Part shown: piece by piece, positions 23,101 to 29,205 of the stretch
Layout of the letters: the number at the start of each line of letters is the position of its first letter
Numbering within the stretch: the first letter of the stretch is position 1
Assembly (NCBI RefSeq): GCF_021134715.1
Contig: NC_060026.1
Span: 12,143,001-12,207,000 of the forward strand
Reading direction: 5' to 3'
DNA length: 64,000 nt
Source: Daphnia pulex
Taxonomy: Eukaryota > Arthropoda > Branchiopoda > Diplostraca > Daphniidae
Translations under genes and position numbers: made by a program
The notes under the pieces: model-generated
The model's input: only the letters and a program-made list of their open reading frames with translations
Database searches by the model: none
Told to the model about the DNA's origin: nothing

Positions 23101-23861
23101 GTTACGGCCATCGGGGACAGACAAAAGTGTTTTCCCATTCACCGTCGATCGACACTTGTCCTCCTCCGTTGCAACAGGATCAAGACACTTACCGCGACTG
23201 CCGACCGATCGAGTGGCACGGCCAACCATCAGTGACCTGTCGTGGCGACGAAACCACTTTCATTCACACCCCGTACAACACGAATTCGGCGGCTGCTAAT
23301 TTCTTCCGTGCCGTCGACAGTTGGCTGATTTTAGCTTACGTCACACCAGGAATTTACAGAGAAACGGTTAAGTTTGTCAGACACGTTAAAAATGTTTGGA
23401 CAAACAAAGGAAGAATCAGTGTCCCTATCAGCGATGAAGATAAGGAATCGTGGAAACACCAACTGGAATTACTGGAGAAACTCTTAGCTGAACAACAGAT
23501 GCGACAGCCGAAACAAGTCACTTGGGCGTTGCCCTTGATTGAGGAATTGCGTCAACAGATTGGTTTGTTATGCAAAAAAGACAATGCTGAAACCATGGAC
23601 GATATCCGAGCAGTCAAGACGATGACGGAAAGGCTAACGGCACTCGTGGAAGATGTGGAAGAAACAGCCGAAGAGCATATTACGGAAGAGGACGACGAAG
23701 AAATCTTTTACGATTGCATGGAAGAGTTCCCATCTGCAGACGGGCCTGTATTTGATGAGGCCATAAACCATGCAGAGTTGATTTCGACTCGGTTATATCA
23801 TTTGGTATTTCATGCCGATGAGTTTTTATTACAATGGAAACAAAGTATATCGGAGTTTTAG
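11172..23861 (+). CDS. Giant single-exon RHS / Tc-toxin-like protein (4,229 aa)
   Basis: One uninterrupted frame of 4,230 codons. An FG-GAP/VCBS-like motif (DTNGDGRDDLLF) lies near residue 350. At about 498-546 comes the SpvB/TcdB signature (GSVHFPLPVFEP, HRISLSYNS, LGWTVS). YD/RHS repeats follow from about 2180 (YDNAGRLSWKTTPDTG, YNKLGQLTGLSLDG, FAYDAHGERIQKR). The RHS core spans about 2918-3038 (DHIGSIRLVLRDG, YDYLPYGQ, YTGQEWDEETGLYNYHARLY, DPDIGRF, ending DPDGEF). In bacterial Tc complexes TcB and TcC together form the cocoon that encloses the toxic C-terminus; here both parts lie in one chain. The last roughly 1,190 residues have Ala/Gly-rich hydrophobic segments, three Trp-rich repeats and a late Cys-rich patch, and match no family I know. 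No signal peptide is evident. Furin-like sites occur near 1383 (KPVKR) and 3837 (GRSRR). A spliced leader, host-like base composition by eye and a poly(A) signal argue for an integrated gene of bacterial ancestry. Whether it is toxic is unknown. Confidence 0.9.
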   Translation: MTLEFQPVSEIGQLLLGSPFSGNVDDILAIDSKLTGDKSIVRIYVRHGANLVAFNVSTTSTSRSSSTNRNNPTGWTLLWNHQIFKDGQRTSYPLRAYPWLVTDTMLDDGSDGIVLRNEDGLGFYRFDPQDKNRTSTQSGPLQGLTSDTTFRDLYGWNNPDQSLILIGRFYRNTRLVGVLSRQKKEQESETVVQFYAAAKDRLTSRKPQPLFPLQKSKISTDTLTRISGAIELYTADIKRNGQDSIILRTENQLEMYTFDENFALPQIAKVSLVDGPWTSGLKERFFFVDLTGQPYLDVVQFNRHGLFVYQRNNKTTSAAVIQDYNFVHYHAGFTDANGWIPEYDESIKLVDTNGDGRDDLLFTGPKGLTVLGFDPVALIWETLLDPMSQIAIPHRFATVVGATRSVTNGLKKESILLTVDENKKLYMGKLLAKKIQPPPKKSSNKTNPVKKTPAVDKSKSQVKMPPQVTRTTPVSEKPLMRWTEQWAEPVSIPDVADPVSGSVHFPLPVFEPSHSDPIPHRISLSYNSQQSSNSNLVGLGWTVSMPENYITVDYRDSIFLEDAAFYLMVDGVSLQLKLVVPEGQQGSSEVKLFSEPFQPKWAIEFHQTEQRWTVGTEKETLIFGSTGKGAKEAIRWNLNWPLWRGPGKDVKSLKRVPVAWYLMKRQVKATGRSIIYHYDIDSEDYKSSDPVSSWTAAIRLKQISVESSTTVTFNYNLKGPKEYKLFDHPFDSRNNQSTSLIFPVSLRESHFLAGCDIETEDYKQRLEFKYQTDEKGKRLLTAIEQPIQAELRESIFQFSYQEEDPSVAGRLLREIQLPSGLKAHFQYDTAPEIEIPDPHSSVAHPVDERPAVDYSQDYAVMVFRQRQLPDKIQVKILDADSLRTSAELSPIPAETQAEGKVVSYGVRSFEDFCVVTLEYEKVKTQKSCLFHHSSEKGERKWSKDPTCYWFNPDAQIHFTEAGVATINGKSTDVIQIFQLSPNRSKWTEHRLKLPSGREVVRFEMLGHLIVGYDDRSLFICHPDGSKRQWQMRVIEELPGLLSGGSAIVKKFQLPTDPEKILNDILKKDLLQLSSNAIALSSLHLSSQQQLMLQTRLYLLDATYNVARRKEFNVKGQDILKIRSELDGGDGTKFTLGYYVTKSGFFRAKVVNVSGKLLADVRKASKSSPKMEDILKELNARKDFQKIFDQSFLVDWSVHRTLLTQEGFHAGSGTFIRMTGDDWQLQETKKQETSKETNKIPPNLIPLGKSFVLEDLVTDDKEKESKTSRNFTLYAQDPMKPNHKIGPLLHRLEISPQDRVVNRHPVYLAYGTRDNSTEVVLFSEGGLKFGKVQTFPNEELLSESSSYERMTTLAIKSNRDTSTPEKMKFLARSLRSINPNMYKPVKRSTVNQVKLSNSDASLTRMTGYQWKNNAKGNVTVTIIPGNDQKLAGWIQQTWTNDGGPSGWNRTGIELFDADKNSVKNEKKTQNESEDQSKTSNSVLWDNKKERIVSDFTPFNLTDQMVSYFGFESYEVNSRWVYFEPNVVKRGFALTGANFLRLTDDQPLLEGTFHPTIQQSTYLASCWVRPSDGVASTTEVDKITGHLKATISVKETHEEIVGLLGRIMRKVGDWSYIELLIDFDIVKRLFIDSIVDNSGKNATTIPQFTITLKVDAKQDGRTSGLDVDHVRFTPMVHDFKATVYDSDNGRPISVIGSSGSISRTVCYRGREMAIVTDVTVSGQQQLEQVATSSYTGRLIPTPNGSIVTGAKRSRTVFYPENGGLYEIFDSYAWRNRWNDSSNDSSVWTTAPARLWHNHQQSHQLLSVDPSILFGAESSSAAIRCYYSLISPTSSMTWKMAGGQVQFARKSPKTSSTLTFQVQPDAPHTTVTDLPNSGEIIMMTEGGRFFIWIDSVLLLDRLVASLSAKNPWTFFAFEAQGNTFVEDCIFMGNPRTEMEYMNEWGEKMQTIQLESDRSVLVSQTLYDALGRSAITSKITRITMDDRKPGSALLAYYSDFVSGPIDPANPLSVWQTHRLQGEVDRLNPFDGGVPYSRTEYETNPLNEKRVEGQPGLDFTVNGRYAKKFRTWVSNKDKIDVIDNHFPTSKGFRHKMEEMPNGTKRVAVFDSQENRVALYIYVPGYNHLLSTYEYNSKNQLIKILPPIYHDRADTFLKSGPLWPMTNTEMSGQQLSPDEINWQKTMGTYMTYDNAGRLSWKTTPDTGTFEYYYNRAGQIRLQVHFSSEESDEIDSVVFYEYDNGEKSVSRTGFLEQMPMSREKFQKSLAEGTLANVKDYQLIDRTEAEERHYDLSFSRGERNATFVTHNIDYNVVEEMRWDEQDRLLKSRRIVSDEQFDSEVHRTYYSHSNRLRTIQYPSVNGDNNLAIKLEHHYNKLGQLTGLSLDGQFGEIVRFSYHGSGQLASEYVLPGSQHNFNRTFNYNSPGFLEQISDPFLTELVSYTDGGYGRGGSGDGYVTQTTFNATWSPNADWRWFQVSDNSKLLLNTSTSTGEVCLNALKRNGYMTKTGRPLKDYYPIIDKQNKSWMPLICGGRTGQQLAKVLAQKRMPRVYGHRYSYGNHRELVKAKYFTEETEKVAVPFQPDTLAELTVLSKQQSRDIWKKLEEAGFIFTDQRKSDWSTAVANPGVTSLVKSQELNTRLVAAVANSTQNDVTPYRYLIEKMILNDIGQKRNEIQKLEDFEKIFIQWKGFDDGLLTSGIDQIKQTADLIHRNVLGQVKDNSEWLDAKLMEIFRPVQYSKHLADFIRILNQHFTYGLGQHPFDVASYDIDANGNHRKFYTGFNRYEFFYGDDKANQIRSVKVEGPGQLDDKEAKKAMLHDTRGNVIQALHKGIDRIEYNSASMRTNAIYLKDGRTVRFAYDAHGERIQKRLMAKDGSLIQETRYVRDTEGKVLFDRRTTYSSTSSSLLPELKDAAAVVVSTSYIYGPRGLLGFVRNGAFHSVWTDHIGSIRLVLRDGQVVAAYDYLPYGQLMRSHCSDPAAEIFYRYTGQEWDEETGLYNYHARLYDPDIGRFYQPDPREQYFSPYKYVGNSPVSLVDPDGEFALTTLLVAGALALAGAYIGGASANKRWNPRKWNWRSKKTWMGIAGGALAGATLPYAAASAAAAIGVSKAIAVGAAAAYVSGAAQNKSWNVAKWNWKDPSTYNALFTGAATGLGIVGSVAGAHQLANTFGSVGKNLLLGSTYGLAGGMAYHKGREENDGKWAPWKWDWKNPGTYNALMEGVDSGISWPTDLTELGTGLFKMAKNTPRSLGAIVPMLDNLKLKNLKSTFASIYNGPIGQAASIGLTAYMMMNEVDDDFEPSGGSRSSFATYETFLNGLSFSKTGRNMMRASARQQPQPTYNYKFDAGNFENSNELKLTTEKMEIVIGQAFDIIRKDILKSSLGNLQRPADKKLLEIQKTRSLVLPKDKLGLQFSIKHQQSTKKPQELPKTPVASHRLVAMEDVKSRIRNRQNEVFTDREIGSSGCRSGLGNPRPKSETSMATVCRVPVPDTGKLSQLKDDPVGLMKETAVGTFSIKGVVPKDGRASFELIHADGPGYYLTVSKNPSAISGYWLVPEGGQNDGKIRINPVGETRHIFTSEMQGNSIYIKYDKTKSEMEVYHHNRKRPNAIYLNNNPKTTLKIKRTTDRGGDYVNESGQTIPELTGAKELFDAKGKVIDPKGGVIIPLENIYRKDAKGALQMVKGLKGKNMEDLIKENKAIKQKEDILAKEYDTIVTQKDYLGFPFIWPLLTANKQYPQISATLLLFRDDYFKWHVVSQKIQHPQTSANATIESAKEQFKIPFQLQELTSLPFPIGPLMYTNALNISQASLAVEMKPSLHDRIKTTADIRDLDMGNSTKGRSRRSTLMVENSNTNYNYKCQLKNEDDSHHNNYFNQTDDILQSPINVASSATRPGSWIDFFSHLTGRQVLSSMASAVLLDSILEFMSLPDDRTESSHQQFDEVPIVELSSQLYSGRKDYRDAVMGNCYSFSSDTDCFDDTIVCYGHRGQTKVFSHSPSIDTCPPPLQQDQDTYRDCRPIEWHGQPSVTCRGDETTFIHTPYNTNSAAANFFRAVDSWLILAYVTPGIYRETVKFVRHVKNVWTNKGRISVPISDEDKESWKHQLELLEKLLAEQQMRQPKQVTWALPLIEELRQQIGLLCKKDNAETMDDIRAVKTMTERLTALVEDVEETAEEHITEEDDEEIFYDCMEEFPSADGPVFDEAINHAELISTRLYHLVFHADEFLLQWKQSISEF
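20360..20860 (+). repeat. Three internal Trp-rich repeats in the RHS protein C-terminal region
   Basis: Within the coding frame, three copies of a module of the form K/W-W-[ND]-W-[KR]-x-[PK]-x-[TW] occur at about residues 3067, 3129 and 3202 (RKWNWRSKKTW, AKWNWKDPSTYNAL, WKWDWKNPGTYNAL). Each is followed by a Gly/Ala-rich hydrophobic segment. The periodicity is 60-75 residues. Confidence 0.75.
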
Positions 23862-23943
23862 ATGTGGATGCAACTATATACTTTCTTCTCATGTATTGAC
23901 CTATTATTGTTGTTGGAATAGACTCATTTTTATTGTTGGTGAA

Positions 23944-23949
23944 AATAAA
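23944..23949 (+). terminator. Polyadenylation signal of the RHS gene
   Basis: AATAAA 83 bp past the TAG stop of the giant RHS frame, followed by a T-rich stretch near 23977. This fits a eukaryotic 3' end for the gene. Confidence 0.5.
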
Positions 23950-24102
23950 ATAGTGGTATATTGAGGACAAAGTATTTCTTTTTTTACATCAGTCTTTAAA
24001 AGATACAGAAAGCTGCTCGTGTGCTGAAGACTAAGAAAAATTCATATTAGAAACTTCAAAATATTTGTTCTTGTATTCAGTAATTCTATTTGCATTTATT
24101 CG

Positions 24103-24108
24103 TTTATT
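24103..24108 (-). terminator. Polyadenylation signal of the minus-strand C1q gene
   Basis: AATAAA on the minus strand 58 bp past the stop at 24166; a second copy lies at 24095-24100. Confidence 0.45.
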
Positions 24109-24165
24109 CATGCGATGACCGCTTGGTGCATGTTGGATACATGTTGGATCTTTCAAAACAAAATC

Positions 24166-25780
24166 TCAAAGGGATGCAAGAATTTCCTCCTCCAACATGA
24201 AACCCGTAAAATGAGTGAAGTGGTAATTGTCGTCATACAATATCATCCCTGATGTCTTGCTATCAAGGTGCACCCAGACTTGATCACCTTGTTTCAAGTT
24301 CAGCGTTGATTGGAGGGTCAACGGACTAAATTGGTTATTAACGGTGTTTGCCCCATCAACCCGACCCTGACCGATAAGTCCGTTCGTGAAAAACAACCCA
24401 ACTGCTAACCACGAATGTGATGATGTAGCTGGAAAATTCACCACCCCCGTGAACGAGAAGAAATACCTTCCTGATCGCGGAGCAGTAAATATTCCAGATG
24501 CCAAATTCATGGCATTTCCTAAGTTTACCCTCGCCAAATCAAACGGAATCGTTGCAATTGAGTTAAATGAAGAATTTCTCTGAACGTAAAAATGTACGGG
24601 CGCTGATTTGACGTCGGCATATCCGATCCATTTCTGCAAATCTGTTGAATTCAAAACTGTAACACAAGGTATATCGAGTGTTAAAATGAATCTTTTATAC
24701 TTTGAGCGTTAGTGGTAAAATCGCAATAAACATTTTCAATTTTATTTGCTCCTTTGATCTGAAAGATTCCGTTCATTTTATAGCCAATTGATTGGAGATC
24801 CGTGCAGGACGTGGGCATATGTCCAATGTCCACAACGGCAGTCTCGTTCTCTAAAAATAAAACTAGTAAAATCGATTTCTTCTGTGTAAAGAAAGATTTA
24901 CAATGAATCCTATTTTTAAAAAATTGTTTGTCACCGACCGAACGCTTGGGTCAATCTCAAAAGATTGGAATCAATTCCTCCCACAGTCGTGTTCATGTTA
25001 TCCAAGTCTAATTTGGTCGCTAAAATAGTATAGTTCATTTTTAATTTTAATATGAAAAGTAATACAATTTTTAGAAAATTTGATAGGAAAATTGTACTTT
25101 TAAAAATATTTTAGCCTACCACTCAATTCAATATTTGTTGCTTCTACGGCCGAGCTTGTTTGATGCAATTTAGTTTTCATATCATCCATCTCCAACTTGG
25201 TCGCTAATTTAAAAAAAAGTTAATTTATCAAAAAATTTATATTATAAGATATTTTATAAGAACTATTCTTCTCGGGCACTTAACATTATTTAGACATGTT
25301 TTGTCTATAAAGATATTTCTAATTTTCTAAAATAAAAAATTTTCTAAAATAAAAAATTTTCTATAATAAAAATTTTTCTAAAATAAAAATTTTCTAAATG
25401 AAAATAAAAAAATATTCAAAAATAAAAAAATTCAAAAATAAAAAATGTTAGGCCAATTTTTTACCAAATTTCGTGGTTATCATGTGAAGATTGGAAAGAA
25501 TTTTCTCCGCAGCATTTTGAATTGCATGATGCAAATCTGATTTGGTTGTTAGTTGCGCAATTGCCATTCTTATTTGTGAGAGTTCTCTGTGTAGTTCCGT
25601 CATTTCAAATTTTTCAATAATGCCAGCTGACGATTCTGAAGCGAACGAAGGGCTTACAGCAATATTATTCGTCGGATGCGGGGAGTGAGGAACGAAATAG
25701 TAGAATGGGATGTGAGCCGTCCAGCTAACAGCCGGAATTTGTACGGCTAGGATACAGATGCTCAGCCCAAGGACAGGCAT
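24166..25780 (-). CDS. Secreted coiled-coil / C1q-domain protein
   Basis: Five minus-strand exons close in phase: 25465-25780, 25120-25203, 24939-25019, 24701-24850, 24166-24656, giving about 373 residues. A signal peptide (MPVLGLSICILAVQIPAVSW) precedes a helical region built partly from exons of 84 and 81 bp that both begin with ATKL and appear duplicated (ATKLEMDDM, ATKLDLDNM). A segment PTSCTDLQSIGYKMNGIFQI is followed by the C1q jelly roll (FTAPRSGRYFFSFTG...FTHFTGFMLEEE). The last two exons are clearly paralogous to the C-terminal half of the plus-strand gene at 7731-9593, but the CASPR-like middle domain is absent. Probable secreted, oligomeric recognition or matrix protein. The donor chosen for exon 3 (gtcggt) was set by phase. 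Confidence 0.82.
25316..25446. repeat. AT-rich degenerate tandem repeat in intron 1 of the C1q gene
   Basis: Repeated units of roughly 17-19 bp (ttttctaaaataaaaaa-like) decay into shorter (aaaaataaaaa) units. It lies within the intron between the first and second coding exons of the minus-strand C1q gene. Confidence 0.75.
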
Positions 25781-26713
25781 AATGAGTTCAAACTAATCAA
25801 ATTAATTGTACAGTTTATATTTTAATGTTAGAGGAAGAACATTAAACAATGAAATTCATGATAAAAAAATGGAAAAGAAATAAATTGTGAATCAAACAAA
25901 ATAAATAACCACAGTAAAATACTTACAATGTTTTTCATGTTGGTTTTGAAAAATAAGATTTTCGGAACTAGTAGTTGCCGTTAAAATAAACCAATAGAAC
26001 TGAACTTCAATTTTTTCGTATATCTCGCTATTTATTGGTCCAGCTTGCCAGCAGCATGAAGCTATTGAAGCAGCTTGCCAGCAGCATGAAAAAGCAGCTT
26101 GACTACGCCCCTGGTTACATGTCTTCACCATATGCAGACTGTGATAGAAGATATTCTGTTTTCTTTTTTTCTTTTATTTACATGTCGTTGACTCGTTGTA
26201 CACGTACAGACAGAAAATGTATTTCCCTCATTAGCATAATTCGAATCGTGCTGATCTTCATTCAAATAACTCCAATCAACGTCCAAACTTTAGATAATGA
26301 AAACGGAAAAATTTTAACAAATTCAAACCAGACACCTCACACAATAAAAGTAATCAAATTTTTCCATTTGAATGCTGGTGTTGCATGCTGGTCGTTTCAG
26401 TCAACAGTTGTGTTTCATCATAGAAAGTTTCTTTTTTGTCTCCTAATTGTCGGTAAAATATGAATGAAGGAGATAACGAATAATCTCCCGTGAGCGTGAA
26501 GGTATATTTTAATATTTAACAAGTGAAAATGACCTTCTCCAAGAGAATTAATGACTCTGATGGCCGACCATTTCTAACTTGAGAAAATTCAAACCAGAAA
26601 TTTATTCTGTTAGGATAGTTTACTGTGGGTATAATTTTTAGCCAAATTAAGGAAGTGGCAAAACACTGGAAGAGACCAAATATGTACCGGTATGATAATT
26701 AGACAAAAAAAAA
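25781..26713. other. Intergenic stretch upstream of the minus-strand C1q gene
   Basis: No gene is supportable. A 20-bp direct repeat (cagcttgccagcagcatgaa) occurs twice within about 50 bp near 26041-26090. A plus-strand open frame at 26035-26463 has no recognisable content. Confidence 0.5.
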
Positions 26714-28075
26714 AAACGTTACCAATATAGTATACGTTCACTTTATAGTCGATATGTTGATTTGGAAAATGGCGATGAACAAGAAATACTGGTTGGAGAT
26801 CTTTGACTCGATAAACAATTTTTTATTTAACTACTTCGCATAAATCTCTTTGTTCATTCAACTTGTTTTCTGTATTGGAATCATTTGCTTTGCATCAAGG
26901 TTAAATTCATTTTAGAAGAAGAGAACTACAGAAACGTTCCAAAAAGAAGATGCGTACTCCTGATCGGACCATATTCAATTATGAGGTGATGTGCAATATA
27001 CATCGCTATAAATCTTCAGAACGAAATAAAGAATAAATGAGTGAAATTAGACGATTGGACGGAGTGCGTTCGCGACTCGTATAAACCCTCATTCCTTATT
27101 TACAAATAAATTTCACTGGAATAGAAATTAATTCGATGATTTTGGAACTAGAAATACAATTTTAAATAATTAGTATCTTTCACCTTCACTTCAAGGTTAC
27201 CAGCGTTGTTCTTTCATAATGAGATGATAACTTCCGAGTGGCTTTTCGAGACGTATTAAGTTGCGTTGACTGCTCGTACGCGCTTACCAGCTTACCTCCA
27301 TTACCTCAGTGGAAATTAACCAGGACGGGTTTATCATAGGAGGTACCTAGTGAAGAACATCAACGTTACCAATAGAATACGCTCACTTTAGTCGGTATGT
27401 TGACTTTGAAAACGGAGGAACAACAAGTAATACTGGTTGGAGTTTTGGGAGGTGGTCTGGAGGTCGAGCGTCGATGCGCATTTAAAAAAATTATAATAAT
27501 ATTCACTTCGTTCATTCAACTCATTTTCTACTGGAATAATTTGCTTCGCACCAAGGTTATTCCGGGTTATTCATTTTATTAGGAGAGGAGAACTGCAGAA
27601 ACGCGAAAAAGGAAAATCAAATACGTCGTGATCGGACCGTGTTCAATGCGGTGTGCAACATGAATCTATAAATCAGAAAGAAATAAAGGAATACAATTAC
27701 ATACTCGATCGTTGATTCGTTGTCGATATTTATAATTCGTTCCCGACTCTATTATTCGAATTAAATTTCACTTGATTAGAATCTATTAATCCTGTGATAC
27801 ACCACCATTGCATCCTAAAATCTCCTCCGTTTTCCGCTGAATTTCTGTCCGTCTCCTCCATCCTTTTCTCCCTCGTCCCCCCGTTACGTCGTCTACACCC
27901 CCACCGTTGCCAGATTTTACCCCTCTTTTTTAACCTTTGGCTGGCGCCGGTGCGCCACAAATCCGATTTTAACCAGAAATGTAACTGTTACCGAAAAATA
28001 ATGTTCATATTCCACCTTTCATGCTTCACTTCAAGGTTACCACTAACCAGCAATCGTGAGACGATTATATCAGTG
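26714..28075. repeat. Diverged direct duplication (two copies of about 0.53 and 0.71 kb)
   Basis: Copy A (about 26714-27240) and copy B (about 27361-28075) share collinear blocks. They begin with an acgttaccaata element, share aatactggttggag, then a tgttcattcaact-like block, a gatcggacc..tgttcaat block and finally cttcacttcaaggttacca. Copy B carries an extra pyrimidine-rich insertion of roughly 150-200 bp (about 27800-27950). There is no open frame with transposase features, so this is either a non-autonomous repeat family or an old tandem duplication. Confidence 0.65.
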
Positions 28076-29205
28076 AAAAGGGACGTAAAGCGTTTGCTAT
28101 ATCGCTCCAATGCATACGGACAACTCAGCATTCAAATGGTCGCAGACAAGCCATGGATACAGAACTAGTAAAAAGAAATTCAGTCTGGCTGTTAGAAGTC
28201 TTCTTAAATTCTCTCAGACTATGCGCGATGGTCTGCGTTTCGTTAAAATAAAATAAAGATCGAATATACTGGTTTATTAGAAGGCAAGGACCAAGCAATG
28301 GCTAGCCTAGTGGGTAGGGCAGCAAGACGACGAGGAAGGAATATATGATGAGAGCCAAATGAGGAAGATGAAAAATACAATTATTTCTTCTATCAAACAA
28401 TCCTTCTGGACAAGTAGACAATGCCAAATGTGGAAAAAACGATCTTGAGTGAGAATCACAAGAAGACGACCAAATGTATTTTTTAAAAAATATAGTCGTG
28501 ATCGATAAAATCAGTACCTTGTTATATACTTGTACACCTTGTTATAACCTTATTATGCAAATCGGTCTAGATCACCGCATAGAAGACATACCTATAAAGG
28601 ATATAATATAAGCGAATATGTATATTAGAAGACCAATAGTTGGAACGAATAATTTATACTTCAACATCTTGTTAAAGGATTTTCGTGACTTCCGATTTAT
28701 ATCTCCTCTCTTCCACCGACATTTACTTATACATTTTTCTTTTCCTAATTAAAACTTTGGATACTACATTTTGCATCTGTAAGCATTTCTTTAGCTCTCT
28801 GCACTCGGAAACCTCAAGCAGTTCGCAAGAGTAACACGCAAAAGGACACATTCAATTAAAGGATCGAGCATTGACAACTGTAGATCACCGCAAAGTTAAA
28901 CCAATGTACACTAGCTCCTAGATTTAATTCGCAAGTCAAGCATTTCCTTTTAGTGGTACCATTTGACAAAATTTAATTTGATAACTGTCGTCAAATAAAA
29001 TTCAAGGCCTCTCATTTAACTTAAACGTTCCCATTTACAATGGCTGATATCTTTAAGAAAAACCATAATTAAGCCATTAATTTAAATATGGTATTCAAAG
29101 ATCAATGTTAAGTTACATTACAATTAAAGGTACAGGTAAATTGAGGTGTCAAGCATCGTATATTTCAACCGTCACTCGACAGGCATTCCAAAATGGACTT
29201 AATCC
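28076..29205. other. Intergenic stretch downstream of RACK1
   Basis: AT-rich sequence of about 1.1 kb. I see no coding sequence or named element. The RACK1 3' UTR must lie at its right end. Confidence 0.5.

Noticed and set aside
11172..23861. Teneurin identity for the RHS gene
   Set aside because: Animal teneurins have an N-terminal transmembrane helix and EGF repeats and are multi-exon. Here there is an SpvB/TcdB-type N-terminal part, no EGF repeats and no introns in the coding region.
11172..23861. Bacterial contamination or chimeric assembly as the source of the RHS gene
   Set aside because: No neighbouring bacterial gene, no Shine-Dalgarno site, a candidate leader intron and a poly(A) signal, and host genes of one family on both sides. 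Only long reads can exclude it fully.
26035..26463. Plus-strand frame of 142 codons upstream of the C1q gene
   Set aside because: Begins in a short direct repeat, has no recognisable domain and lies in AT-rich intergenic sequence.
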